64,000 bases of DNA, taken from Ifrita kowaldi (Eukaryota; Chordata; Aves; Passeriformes; Cinclosomatidae). Below, in pieces: positions 35,800 to 47,483 of the stretch (position 1 is the first letter of the stretch; every line of letters begins with the position of its first letter). The DNA is taken from the NCBI GenBank assembly GCA_013398055.1, contig VZRS01007677.1:25602-89601 (forward strand). The letters run 5' to 3'. The position numbers were made by a program, and so were the translations under genes. The notes below the pieces were generated by a model. That model did no database searches, was not told the DNA's origin, and saw only the letters and a program-made list of their open reading frames with translations.

Positions 35800-36290
35800 T
35801 GCCTCTCCCTAGGTACAGGACTTGGCATTCCTTGTTGAGCTCCATGATGTTCCTGCCAGCCTCTTCCCAACCTGCCCAGGTCCCTCTGGGTGGCAGCATG
35901 ACCCTCTGAGGTAGCTGCCACTCCTCCCAGTTTATGTGATCTGCAAATTTGCTTTAATTAAGGTGTGAAAGACGACTGGAGCCAGCATTGATGCCTGGAG
36001 TTCACCAACAGCTCCTGGCCTCCAGCCAGACCCTGAGGCACTGACCACTGGGACCAGGCATTCAGCCAGTTTTTGGTGTCTGCTCCTGCAGCTTCAAGAG
36101 CTTCTTTGTGAGGACACAATGTTTGGAAGTCTTACATGAGTCCAGGTAGACAATACCCACAGCTCTCCCCTGCCAGGCTAGTCATATCATTTCATTTCAA
36201 GGTTATCGAGTTGGTCAAGCATGACTTCCCCTCAGAGAATCCAAACTGACTGCTACTGATAATTTTCTTGCCCTTCATAAAAACTGTGTC
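35800..36290 (-). mobile_element. CR1 LINE internal reverse-transcriptase fragment, antisense
   Basis: The minus strand carries degraded RT motifs in order. These are IVYLDS (for VYLDFSKAF), ELQASMLAPVVF (for GVPQGSVLGPVLF), KFADH (for the catalytic FADD, second Asp replaced), KLGGV, HAATQRDLGRL, and a VLYLG-like segment at 35810-35830. The 3' untranslated end normally kept by CR1 insertions is missing. The fragment was therefore cut by deletion or its 3' part has been lost. Non-functional. Confidence 0.85.
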
Positions 36291-37076
36291 CAGGATTAAC
36301 TACTGACAGAATTGCAGAATTTATTTTAAATTCTTTAAAAATTGGAAGAGAGCAAGAACATCCACACAGCTGAGGGCCGTGTATGGATGCATCTGGCATA
36401 CATACATTTCTGGTAATGTGTTCCTAGCTGGGTGCAGGACTAACCCTATTCCTTTTCCCAAAAAAGCAGGAGCTGCTTGTGATCATGGAGGACGTAGTGT
36501 TGCTTACAAGCACTTTCTGTAGCAGTAAATTCAGCACTGTAATGATTGAGTCCTTAGGGGAATTCCTGCCTTCAGGTGATCAGGCAGTTGTCCTTAAAGA
36601 CAAACAGGGATTGATTGTGATTAGCAGTGTGTGCTCTGCTAATTTGCTGTCGCTGAGCAATGAGAGGACACAGCCAGGAGATTCGGGTTTCTGCTGTGCT
36701 GCTCTGTGGAGATGTGGGTTCTTCATAGATGGGTTTGAAAGTAGCACCCAGGCTTGGGAATTTTTTTGGTGTGCCCTATAGATAGGACTTTCAATAAAAG
36801 ACTTCCCTCTTGCCTTGTGATGGTGTGATTTTATTCAAGCTGCAGAGCAGTTAAAGAGCAATCCCAGCACTTTATCATCCATCAGTTTGGTTTATCCTCA
36901 CACACCACCACTGGCTTCTGGTTGTGGCTGTAGAAGGGACTTCTGGAGTCCAGCTGGAGATGGTCAGGCAGCTCCCGGCAGGACACGTGGCCCTTTTGTG
37001 TTTAATATGTGAAGACAGATAGTTTTTACCTGTGATGTAGTTTAGTGGATAAATTCACCTGCTTTGCCTTGTTTTG

Positions 37077-37182
37077 AATCATAAAATCAAAGAATGGTTA
37101 GGATTGGAAGGGATCTCAAAGACCATCTAGTTCCAAACCCCTGCCATGGGCAGGGACACTTTCCACTAGACCAGGTTGCTCA
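37077..37182 (-). mobile_element. CR1 3' end, short antisense fragment
   Basis: ATCATAAAATCAAAGAATGG, then GGATTGGAAGGGATCTCAAA, CCCCTGCCATGGGCAGGGAC, CTAGACCAGGTTGCTC. The last about 105 bases of a CR1, ending abruptly. Confidence 0.92.
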
Positions 37183-39890
37183 AAAATGAACGTTTTTCCG
37201 AAAAGACTTTAGTGACATTTCCTGCTTCACAGAGGATGACAGGATTTTTTAAGGATGCAAAAACTGGTAATTATATGAGTTGTTCATAACATCAGCCAGA
37301 GCTGACAGGCCTTAACCCCTGGGAAACCCTGGATGTAATCATAGCTACCCATGCCTTGTGTCAGGAGCAATAAAGGAGCAGCTGCTCCTTTTTCCTCCTC
37401 ACTGAAGGATTTTTTAACTCCGAAACTTCATTTAAATGAGTTCTTGGGTTGGTAAGATTGCCTTTTTCTTTCTGCAGGTCAGTGGGTTAGAAGTGCTGCT
37501 TGCCTCGAATGTCCAGTATGATTTTACCTCCTATTTACTGCAAAAAAATGTTTTGTGTCACTCAAGATGCAACTCAGGACGTTAGTGGCAAGGAGAAAAA
37601 AAATGCTGTAAAATCTGCAGGACTTTGAACTGCTGGACAAAAAGGTGGGCAAAACTAAAGTCTTCCACTTCTGTTCCTGAAGAGAGAAAATGAATGACAA
37701 ACTCCCTGACTGTGTGCCTGTATTTGGTAATTTAACCAGAACTGTGCAGCAGCTGACAATAAATACAAATGAGGTCCTGTTGTCAGCTGTGCTCCTTTAG
37801 GGATCTTGCTCCCTGTTTGTGTCAGGTGGGGCTGGGTCTTGCTGGTGGCTTTTTGTCCACAGGTACAAACACAGCTTTCCATGTCAGTGAGAAAAAACTT
37901 ATTTGAATGGGGGGAGAAATAGATATTGAAGAGGAAAAGGTGCAATGGAAGAACAGGTGTGAAAGCCAAAGGAAACATTCTGTAAGCTGAAGAAGGCATA
38001 GTGTGCGTGCTCCTTCAGAGGTTTCCTCTCATCCCCCATTCCTGATCCCTGCTGAGCTCATGGTTGTGGCTTTATGGCTTTTCCTCTTTTCTTTTTAGCA
38101 TCAGGAAATGAGGAAATCCCAGAGCATGGGGTTGTTAGTATAGAAATGTAAGAACACAGCCTATTGTCTTGTGTCCAAACAAATGTCTGGTGTCCAAACA
38201 GCGTTACCCCACCCCAAGCTTTCAGCCCTGTAGCTGTGGGCACCAGGGGACAGGGCACCGATGTCCTGCTCCCACCAGGCCCTGTCTCCTGTGCAGGACA
38301 TCCCCCTGCCCTGCTTTGGCAGCCCCAGCAGCTGTAGCACATGCTTAAAGCCCAAGACACCCTCAGCTCTATGGAAAAGAAGATCTTTCGCAGGAAGATG
38401 CCTTTCCTTTCTTCTCTCCCACTTCTTATTCCTCCTCTGGGAAGAACGTGGGCTTTCTTCAAAGCAGCTTTCAAGCATCTTGCCACTTCACAGCCCTTGA
38501 GTTGTTTTTCCTCTCCCAGTCTCTGAGGTGTTGATCTCTGGCCTCCATTTGAGAGCTTGCAGCAAGTCAACAGCTCAGGAATCCACATGGTCCTGCCAAG
38601 ACAAAAGTCTTCAACTCATCTTGGGTTTCTCCACCTTCTGCCCCAGGCACAAAGCTGGGTAGCACTTTTGGACTTCTCTGCTTTGAACTTGTAAAACTTG
38701 TATAGCAACTGTGAACCAAAACTCAAATGATACTCTGGCAAAGCACACCGAGCTCCTCTTGGGAGGATGGGAAGTGAAAACTGGTGGGGTTTTGTGTTTT
38801 TCCACTTTGGGAAAGTGCTGGGTTTGTGCAGTTGCAGTGATGCAGAATTACCACTGGGAGAGGATGTGAGCTGGAGCAATTCTTAGTGCCCTGTCTTCCC
38901 TCTTTGTAGGAGGGAGGGGGTGTTGCACTCGAACAGCAAAATTTAAAGACATTTCCAGGGAAATAATCCTGCAGCAATGAAGTGCACTCAAACTGGGGTT
39001 CAGGGATTTGCTTCAAGCTCAAATTTCAGAGGAAGATCCATCTCCCTGCACCAGTTACAGCCCTGCCCATCATCCCATGTGACACAATCCCACTGCACCC
39101 AAAGACACTGCCCCAGAAGTATCACATTCACCTGCAAGGACTCAGCTCTTCTGAGGAAGCCAGGAATTTAGGGCTGACAAGGAAATTAAGTTTTGAAAAT
39201 ATCTTCAGCTATCACATACTATTCATGCATTTCCTCCCCTTTCTTCACTTGGATTTCTCACCAGATCGTTTAAAACAGTTTTGCTTTGTTTTATTTCTAT
39301 CCGGCAGGCTGATTTATTCATGAGCAAAGCCTGATGGTTTTTGCTTTTCCTTCAGTGTTGGGGAACATAAAAGCTTGGAAACTTGAGGCTGCTATCAGCT
39401 TTTATGTTAAAAAATAATGGTGTTGGCATCATAAAATCAATACATCCTTTTTTTTTTCCTGTTTAAAAGAAAGAGGGGAGTTAACTGCATGACAAGGATT
39501 TGCCTCAGCAAGCCTGGACTGTGTGAAACAGGATTGATTATCTGTCACTCTTGATGCATCAGAAGAAGGATGCAGATGTTCCTCCAAATGTGACATTTCC
39601 TCTTCAGTGTCAGGTGGGTGTGTGGTAGCAGTTCAAAGCCACAGAAATCAATGGAGAAGGGAAACTGAGTTTCCTGCGTGTAAAGAGCAAAATCAAACTT
39701 AGAAACCTGCTGGAGCTGGCAGCAGCAGTGAAGCCAGGAAGGTTTGTACCTGGCAGCTGCAGTAACTACTGCCTGCAGATCAGCCCTGGGAAACACTGTC
39801 CAGTTCTTTCTCTCCAAAACCCAAAAGCTGAAAACTGTGCAAAATACGAGACCAGGATCTGGAGCTGTGCAAGGCACCAAGAGCACCTGG

Positions 39891-40131
39891 TCACAAAATG
39901 ATTTGAGTTAGAAGGGACCTTAGGGGCCATCTCATTCCAACACCTTCCACTATCCCAGGTTGCTCCAAGCCCTGTCCAACCTGGCCTTGGACACTTCCAG
40001 GGATGGGGCAGCCACAGCTTCTCTGGGCAACCTGTGCCAGGGCCTCAGCACCCTCACAGGGAAGATTTTTTTCCTTATCTCTAATCTAACCCTGCCCTCT
40101 GTCAGTTTAAAGCCATTCCTCCTTGTCCTAA
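39891..40131 (-). mobile_element. CR1 3' end, antisense
   Basis: TCACAAAATGATTTGAGTTAG followed by CCTTCCACTATCCCAGGTTG, GGCCTTGGACACTTCCAGGG, TCTCTGGGCAACCTGTGCCA, TTTAAAGCCATTCCTCC. Close to the songbird CR1 consensus, with a small deletion of the CCCCTGCCATGGGCAGGGA block. Confidence 0.93.
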
Positions 40132-41189
40132 GTCTTTGACCTGCATCTCTCTAATCCAATCTTGTCTCCACACCTTTATAGAGCACCTAATCTTTGTGAT
40201 ATGAAGATGTCAGCACTAATACCAGAGGTTAATAAAAGTAATCTGTCTAGGTCAGGCTACAGTGTACAAGGGGGGGTTGGCTGTAAACTCTCCAAAAGCT
40301 CATTGTTCCCAGTCCCTTCTGCATCTTAAGCCCTGATGACCTGGTTGTGCTCTCTGTTCTCCCAGCAGGAACAGGCCATGAGCCTCTCTGCAACTTTCCC
40401 CTGCTGAATCTGCAAGGCTGAAGCATCAGGCTGGTGATCAGCATGTGGGGAGAGCTCATTGTGAGAAAGGGAGCTGGGCACCAGTGCCTGGCTGCTGGAG
40501 TGTGGGGAGATCAGCAAAGGCCTTGAAAACCTGGGCATGGGCTGAAAACAGAAGTATAATCGTCAGTGCCTGGTCACTTTGAAGATTGTCTTAGGTGTGA
40601 CTGCAGCAGCTCAGCCAGGGAGCAGCTGAGCAGTGGGAAAAGGGGCCTGATGCTGGTGGGGAAAGCAGCACCTTCAGGCAATGTGTAACCCTGGGGAGGA
40701 GGAGAAGGAGAGCCTGCCTGAGCACTCAGATGTATTCTAAAAGGACAAAACAGAACTTTGCATGCCAGATCAATCATGTAAGAAGGTCCCCTGGTGTACC
40801 CAGCACCAGCAATTCCCAGCACCCTCATCTTCCTTGGGTTTGTGCCATGCAAGTCATTCCAAATGTTATAAATATTTCAAAGGAGCTGTTTGCATTCTTA
40901 TTTGCTTGTAGAGTACAAGCCTTGCAGTGAAGGAGATCCCGTGACAGACTTTCAGGCTGAAAGCACTGACATTCCTGTCTCACGCTGCTCCCACCCATTA
41001 TCTTGCTAACTGGAAAGGGAGAACAGTTCAATACTGATTTCCTGGCTGGGGATGTGCAGGGATGTGCAGAGCAGCTCATTTCATCCCTGTGCCCCTCGAT
41101 GCAAAGCCTGATTGTGCACACAGATGGATTCAGTGCAAGGTGGGTAAGGCAAATTAAACCTCCATCCTGGATAAAGAGGATTTTCTGGG

Positions 41190-41418
41190 CTTAAGGATGA
41201 AATTGAGGGAAAAATTCTTCCCTGTGAGGGTGAGGAGGCCCTGGCACAGGCTGCCCAGAGAAGCTGTGGCTGCCCCATCCCTGGAAGTGTCCAAGGCCAG
41301 GCTGGACAGGGCTTGGAGCAACCTGGGATAGTGGAAGATGGCCCTGCTCATGTCAGGAGGGTGGAACTGGATGAACTTCAAGATCCATTCCAACCCAAAC
41401 CATCCTATGACTCTATGA
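41190..41418 (+). mobile_element. CR1 3' end, sense
   Basis: AATTCTTCCCTGTGAGGGTG, CTGGCACAGGCTGCCCAGAG, GGCCAGGCTGGACAGGGCTT, CAACCTGGGATAGTGGAAGA, ending CCATCCTATGACTCTATGA. The 3' tail is intact. Confidence 0.94.
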
Positions 41419-43038
41419 AACACACAGTTTAAATCTGGGAGAGCGCTAAGAGGACCCTTTGCTGGGTCAGTTCCAACTAAACAACCCCCCTGAAATATTA
41501 GCCATTAAATTATACTTTTGTTTCCTTTGCAGACAGCTTCCTACAGGACATGGCTGTGGATGCTGGTAGCAACCATTGAGGCTCCAAGTGCCTCTCCCAC
41601 AGAAACCAGCACTTGGGAAGATCCCAGGAAGCTTTCTGGACCATCCCTCACCCCTGGGGTGCAATCAGTGCTGGCTGAAATCCTTCCCACCGTGTTTGCC
41701 CAACCTGTTCTGAAAACCTCAAGTGGTGCTGAGCCACTGCCAGCCTCTCTGGCCGTGCAGCCTGGCATTTGTGCTCTGCCAGGAGGAGAGATGCTCTGAT
41801 TTCACTGTTCTGGACCACAGTTTGTTTAGTTTCATCCAAATCGTGTTTTGGGACCAGCTTGATTCTCAGTAATTCTTTTAATTATTACTATTTTTACTTT
41901 CATGTTGTTCTCTTTAGACGCCAGACAGAAATGCTGTTGAACTGTGAGTAAAGGGTGAAGATCCCCATATTCCAAGATTATGTTTGAAATCTTCACTGCT
42001 TATTTAAACTGCCTGGCACCACTGAGATACCTGAGGTGCTTTCTGTGGGTGAGACCCAACAGTATCTGGTTTAGGGAATGATGCTCTGACTCCTGTGATG
42101 GCCTTGGAAGCTGGTTTCAGGAATTTTCTGGAAAATGGAAAGCAGATGTGTGGACAGCAAGGATGGTCCCATCTGAGATCTTTCTAGGACAATGCACAGA
42201 ATAACTGGAGCAAATCCCAGGGCAAGGACCAGGTGACAGAAGCACCTTAATGGGGACCTGAACCATCATCCTCTAACACAGGTCTTGGTTGCAACTACGA
42301 AGCTCTGGGATGCTCCTACTGGGCAGTTTTTGGAGCTGAAGTGGCATTGTCCAGGCAAGACCAGTGTTGCAGAAAAAAAAATCCGAGGAGTTAAGCCCCT
42401 TCCAAGGTGTGCAGGCACTGAGCAGGATGTGATGGACAACAGACTTGGACATGAGCATCCAAACATGGGTTTCGATGGATAAGACACTCATTTGGGGTCT
42501 GAGTATATTGCACTAAGTTTCTTTTGCCAAGCCCTGGAATCATGAGCTGGAAATATCCTTCTGGAGATGAACTGCTAATCCGCATTTATCCTGGGAAATA
42601 AAACTGTAAAAATCTGTTTTTGTATTTTGGAGAGCTGAAAGCTCATCGCTCCAAGGAATTTCACTCTTTTGCCAGAGCAGAGGACTGGGTTAGAGTCAAG
42701 GTGGACCAACAGAGCTCCTGGGTCATGGTGCCCTGGCCTTGGGCATGACTGGGGTGTCCTTCCCTTCCAGCTGCCTTAAATTTTTCCAGCCTTTGGCCCT
42801 TTAAGGTTACTAAACCTCCTGGGAAATTCCATTTTTGGATGATTTTCCCCCAAGGAAATGGTTGCCTGCTCAGTTTGCTTGGGCAGACCCCCAGCCTGTT
42901 CTGCTGTGTTTCCCAGGGGCAGGGCACAAACCAGCTGCTGTAACTGGTTCCAGTTGCCGGAAGAAGCCCAACAGGCCCATGCCGTCAAATCTTGAACGCT
43001 TTTGCTCCTCACATGATGCTGGGGCTCAGGAACACCTC

Positions 43039-43044
43039 CACGTG
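43039..43044. promoter_or_regulatory. CACGTG E-box/HRE core upstream of PFKFB3
   Basis: A palindromic CACGTG about 1.28 kb upstream of the MPFRK start codon, able to bind HIF or MYC/USF-type factors. Human PFKFB3 has functional hypoxia elements upstream of the gene. Equivalence of position is conjecture. Confidence 0.25.
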
Positions 43045-44242
43045 CATCAGCCAACACTCCCTGACCAGGACAGAGGCAGCAAAGCCAGGTAAGACATTGA
43101 TGTCCCTGTCCCTGCCATTCCTGTTGGAGCCACAGCTCTCATAACAGCCTAGGGTGTGTTTTTTTGCAGTGCTCCTCACCCACTGGCTTAAACAGGTTTC
43201 TCCAGTGGGGGTTAAGCCAAACCTAGCAGACTTCACCCTGGGGAGGATGAAGAACACTCACCTGGAGCATCGAGGTGGTCTGGATGGGGCTGGAGCCTGC
43301 AGGAGATGGATGGGGAGGCTTTAGACCACCCCAGGGATGGTTTGAGGGAAGTCTTGTTGACTCCAGGAGGGAGGAACAGTTTTGCAGGGAGCAGAGACAC
43401 AGCATGGAGCTCATGGTATCGCTGTCAAGCACCAAGGTGAAAGGATAGGGTCCAGTGGTGCACAGCTCAAAGAGTTTCTCTTGAGCTACCTCCAAGCCAA
43501 TGTCTCTTTCTACCTCCAGGGAGGGCATGAAGGAACCACAGTAAAAATAAACAACCCTCCCAGGTTAAAATGCTCCACCTTCACCTCCTGCTGCAGCCTG
43601 AGCTCCAGAGAGCTGACACACAGACCTGATGCTTTTCCAAAGCTCAGGGCTCATCCCAGCCCTGTGATGCCAGGAGAGGGGTATTTGCTCATTCTCAGGA
43701 TCCAGCACAGCAGGATCTGAACTCCCAATTGCCTGTGCAAGGGCAGGAGATGCTGAACAGGGGGATCTGTGTTTCTGACCCCCTTGTTTCTGAAGCAATT
43801 GTGTCTTCCCAGCTTGTCCCAGTGCCACCACAAAGAAGATGCGATTGGTGCTCTGATGAGCTCAGAAATTTGCATAAGGGATGCAGGAGGCCAAAATTCC
43901 ATTTTCACACCCACATCCATTACACTCAGTTCTGTACTGGTCCTACCAAGAAAAACCCCACCACAAATAAACTCAAGAGCCCTTTCCCCGGTGCCTTCCA
44001 CCCCTTTCTAAGGCCACCAGCACCTTGTCCTGTTCCTGTCACCTCCCTCCCAGCCCTGCTGTCTCCGGGAAGTGAAGGGTTAAAATCTCTGAAACTGCAA
44101 GAACTTCCTCCTTTCTGCAGTGCCACCCTCGGAATGACGCTGGTTTCTGCTGGGCTTTGCCCAAATATGTCCGTTTCCTTCTGAAAGGAGAAGGAGGAGG
44201 AAGGAAAGAAAAAGACATACAGAAGAAATACATATTTATATG

Positions 44243-44319
44243 TATATATATATTTAAGAGCAAGCGTCCGCGTCCGCGGAACCCAGGCGTCCGAGCGCAG
44301 CCCTGCCTCCTCCCGCTCC
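44243..44319 (+). promoter_or_regulatory. PFKFB3: TATA element and 5' UTR of PFKFB3 MPFRK isoform
   Basis: An AT alternation, TATATATATATTTAAG, at 44243-44258 is followed at once by CpG-rich sequence (GTCCGCGTCCGCGGAACC). At the usual TATA-to-start spacing, transcription would begin near 44275-44285, giving a 5' UTR of about 40 nt. A purine-rich AGGAGAAGGAGGAGG run lies at about 44186-44201. The start site is inferred, not seen. Confidence 0.5.
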
Positions 44320-44660
44320 ATGCCGTTCCGCAAAGGTAGGGCTGGATGGGTGGGCAGCATCCCGGGATGCTCCCCCGGAGCGCCGGGAACGACCTGGGGG
44401 ATGCAGGGATGGGTCGGTACCTCGGGCTGTGCCTCCTGCAGGGATGGGAGATGGGAACACCGGGCTGTGCCCGGCTCTGCCGCACCGCCGGCTGTGGGGG
44501 AGGATGGGGGACACCCCTGAGGTTGTGTGTGGGGTGCGAGTCCGTGTTTCTGTGCAGCCTGACAGGGGCAACTGTCCCCTCTCCGCCTTCCCTGCGGGGT
44601 TTTTGGTCTGTCCCCGGGCGAGGGCAGTGAGCTGCTCTGGGTTGAGGATGGAAGGCAGCA
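44262..44660. promoter_or_regulatory. CpG-rich island over the PFKFB3 first exon
   Basis: CpG dinucleotides become frequent at 44266 (GCGTCCGCGTCCGCGG) and stay so through about 44660, whereas the flanks are CpG-poor. This is typical of a vertebrate promoter island and supports a real transcription start at the MPFRK exon. Long minus-strand open frames here reflect GC content. Confidence 0.6.
44320..44335 (+). CDS. PFKFB3: PFKFB3 alternative first coding exon (MPFRK..., partial gene)
   Basis: ATG CCG TTC CGC AAA G followed by donor GTAGGG gives MPFRK plus one base of codon 6. This equals the start of the known vertebrate PFKFB3 isoform beginning MPFRKACGPKLTNSP, including the split A6 codon. 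PFKFB3 makes and degrades fructose-2,6-bisphosphate, the allosteric activator of phosphofructokinase-1 in the cytosol. Support: exact peptide, correct phase, a consensus donor, a TATA-like element 60-75 bp upstream, CpG-rich context, and position directly downstream of RBM17 on the same strand as in mammals. The exon encoding CGPKLTNSP and the kinase P-loop is not within the remaining 19.7 kb. Nor did I find the alternative MPLELTQ first exon. The initiation context (CTCCATGC) is weak. Six residues alone could be chance, but synteny makes that unlikely. Confidence 0.78.
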
Positions 44661-45881
44661 GGATGTTTCTGAGCAGGGGGTGCTGCTGGGGGCTGGCTGA
44701 GGCGATGCAGTCTGAGAACTGGCAACCTGCGTGCATTTGTGTCCTTGGGAGGTGCTCGGCTGAGGGGCTGGGAGCAGAGACTGGGGAGGTGAGCGGCTTT
44801 TGAGGAGGGTAGCTCACCGGGGCAAGCCCCTTTCATGCCGTGGTGCCCTCGGATCTGCACCCCAAACCATCTCTTTTCCACAGAGCTCCATCCCAGCAGC
44901 TGGCAGAATTCCCTACTTGCCACCCCCTGGCTTGGCGGTGTGGGCAAGAAGTACCCAATATGGGACCTAAAGCTCTGATGGGTGCTCCTGTGCTGCTGTG
45001 GATGAGTTTTCCATCCCCTCCGGGCCGCTGTGAAGCAGAGACGCTTAAATGTCACCTCCTCCTCTTTCCAGAGGGAAGTGCAGGCACGGTGGGACACAGA
45101 ATGGGATGCTTGTGGTGGTCGCTTTTCCCAGCAGATCTATTGAGTGGTGAAACGGAAGGTAAAAAGTCTTCTCCGTGAGACGAAAAAGCCAGGGGAGGCA
45201 GGGTTAAGTCGAGGAGAAGGCGCTGCTCAGCATCGCACACAGGTGTTTTGGCCGGCGGGCAGTCCTGTGCCGGGGCAGGGACGGAGGTGTCACCCACCCT
45301 GGGACTGGCACGGCATCGAAGGGCAGCAGGGAGGGAATGAAATTGGCGGGGAGAAATGGGCTAGAGTTGTTTTTCTCCCCTCTCCCTGCTCTGGGGAGGG
45401 TGTTTCGGGGGTGAGGCAGCGCCCGCAGTGATGCTCACAGAACCCGTATCTCCGGCACCGAGGTTTCTGTTGCCTTTTAAGGCTCAGCGGAGCGTGATGT
45501 GGCTCACACCCTCGCATCTTGACAGCGCAGCAGACTGCAGGGCTCGATTTAATTTTAGGTGATAAACGGATTAATTTGAAGCAGAGGGAGAGGTGCTGGG
45601 GGTGGGCGGTGGGAGGAAAGCAGAGTATGACGCTTTGAAAGCGCTGAGCCCTTGGTGGGAAGCAGGGAGAGACCGGGGGAACTTCCCGCGTTGGAGAGAA
45701 GCTCCCGTGGCCCAGCTGCAGCCCTGGCAGGGGTAGAAAGGACGGGCAGGTCTCCAGCACTTGGGAACACATGGCGGATTTGCAGCAATTGATGCTTTTC
45801 CATGCGGTCCTGCCCAGCACACCTGAACTGGGGAGGACCCGTTTGCTGGGACCCCGTGCTGTGCTTGTCATCGCTGCCAGA

Positions 45882-45895
45882 CACGTGGGGCACAG
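45882..45895 (+). promoter_or_regulatory. E-box/HRE-like composite site (CACGTG...CACAG)
   Basis: CACGTGGGGCACAG contains a HIF core (ACGTG) followed 3 bases later by CACAG, the ancillary half-site that accompanies HIF sites in several hypoxia genes. It lies 1.55 kb downstream of the MPFRK exon. PFKFB3 is an established HIF-1 target. Such short motifs occur often by chance. Confidence 0.3.
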
Positions 45896-46103
45896 CTGAC
45901 CTGCAAATCCTCGGCATTTGGGTCCTGCAGCCGTTGTGTCACCGTCGCAGCCGCAGCTCGTCTGTCTACAAACTTCCTCTAGAGGTCAACCTTGAAGTGC
46001 CAGAGCAGCTTTCAGCTGCTCCGTGCCTCAGCCTGCAGCTCCAGAGAGCCCGAGGTGGCAGAGAGGCCAGTATGGATGGGTTTTGTCTACTGCTTGTGTA
46101 TTT

Positions 46104-46250
46104 CAGGAGAAATTTTGTCACCACAAGAGTTGTCAAGCACTGCAAAAGTGGCGCCTGGGGAAGTGGTGGAGTCACCATCCCCGGAGGGATTTAAAAGGCA
46201 TGTAGGTGTGGCACTTGGGGACACGGTTTAGTGGTGGCTTAGCAGTGCTG
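46104..46250 (+). mobile_element. CR1 3' fragment, sense (different subfamily)
   Basis: GAAATTTTGTCACCACAAGA, GTTGTCAAGCACTGCAAAAG, GGAAGTGGTGGAGTCACCAT, AAAAGGCATGTAGGTGTGGC, GACACGGTTTAGTGGTGGC. This matches the CR1 subfamily also seen at 21168-21590, truncated before the tail. Confidence 0.88.
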
Positions 46251-47483
46251 TGACCTCGCTGCAGCCTTTAACCCCAGCTCAGAGCATCCCGTTGGGCTGG
46301 TGGGACCCCACAGCACCAGCCCTGCCTGGAGCACTGCTCCGTGGCTGCTGCCAGGCTGCCTGGGCTTCCCAGGGGCACATCCATTAGCCACCAGGCAGGA
46401 GGGTTGTGGAGAGCATGGCCTTGTGGCTGCCCTTCAAAAGCTGCCCACAGCAAGCTGTGCACATCCTAAGAGTGCAAGACGGTTGGGTATGAAGATATTT
46501 TCCTTCTAGTTCAACTTGGTGCATAAAAATCCTTGCTTAAGGTGGTGGCTTCAGCTGGGTTGGAATCTGACTGTGTTCCTGACCCTCCCAGAGGAACATG
46601 GAGACTCCAGGCAGCTCAGCAAGGAGGCTGAGCCTTTACTTTGGAAGCCTTTTGGGAGCAGCATCTCACCTCAGGGCTTGCTCACTGCCACCCTGATCCA
46701 GGGTGCAAAGAGGAGGCTCTGCCCAAGGGCTGCTCCTCTGCAAACCCGTGGTAGCTTGAGGCACAGGGAGGCTTTGAGACGAGCATTTCGGAGGCTCTCA
46801 GCTGTCTTTGCACACCCCTGCATGTGGAAATGGAGCATCCTGTGGAGGAAATGCAAACTCCACCCTGTCTTTATCGATTTCTCAGCACTTGCAGCTTTGG
46901 CATCACTTTCCCGTGTCTCCCCGAGAAGTCTGTGTGAAATCCTGGTTGTCTTGGCTTTGTTCTGCCTCCTTTCTCCTCGGGCATTATAGCCAGTGGCATT
47001 GCCCCAGGATCTGCACTTCATGTCTGTATAACAGGTGCCATTTAGCCGACCTCAAGGCATTTGGCAGTTTCAGATATTAAAGAAAGGTATTTCTAGTAGG
47101 GAAGCTCAAGGACAGCCAGGAGGAATGAGCTTAGGACAGGAATTAATTTCTTCCAGCATTGCTGCATCAGCTGGAGCACTGGAGAGAGCTCTGCTCCCCA
47201 AGCAGTGCCATTACCCTGGCAAAGGCCTGTCTGTGGCTGCAGCTCTGCTGGCAGGAGGTGTCAGGAGCTTTCACCTAAAGTGCCCTTCCTGAAAAATATG
47301 ATTTAATTACTGCAGCTGACGCGAGGAAGCCTGGGAGTGTGCAGGTGATAAGCTGGCAGGACATTGCCAGCGAGCAGGACATTTGTCATCTGTCAAAGGA
47401 CAAATGAAATCCCGGTGCTGCTGGCTGGGAAGGAGCTGGAGATAAGGCTGAAAGCCAGCGAGCAGAGATGGAACACATGATGA

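Larger units (their letters stand above)
40132..44242. other. Upstream flank of PFKFB3
   Basis: Apart from the sense CR1 at 41190-41418, unique sequence becoming gradually more GC-rich toward the PFKFB3 first exon. No coding exon recognised. It would contain any distal promoter elements. Confidence 0.55.

Noticed and set aside
36479..36781. 100-codon plus frame followed by AATAAA at 36793
   Set aside because: No recognisable domain, weak start context and no promoter. The downstream AATAAA is likely chance.
44039..45097. 352-codon minus-strand open frame over the PFKFB3 CpG island
   Set aside because: It overlaps the PFKFB3 exon and promoter, is rich in Pro/Arg/His/Ser as expected for GC-rich non-coding DNA, and shows no domain.
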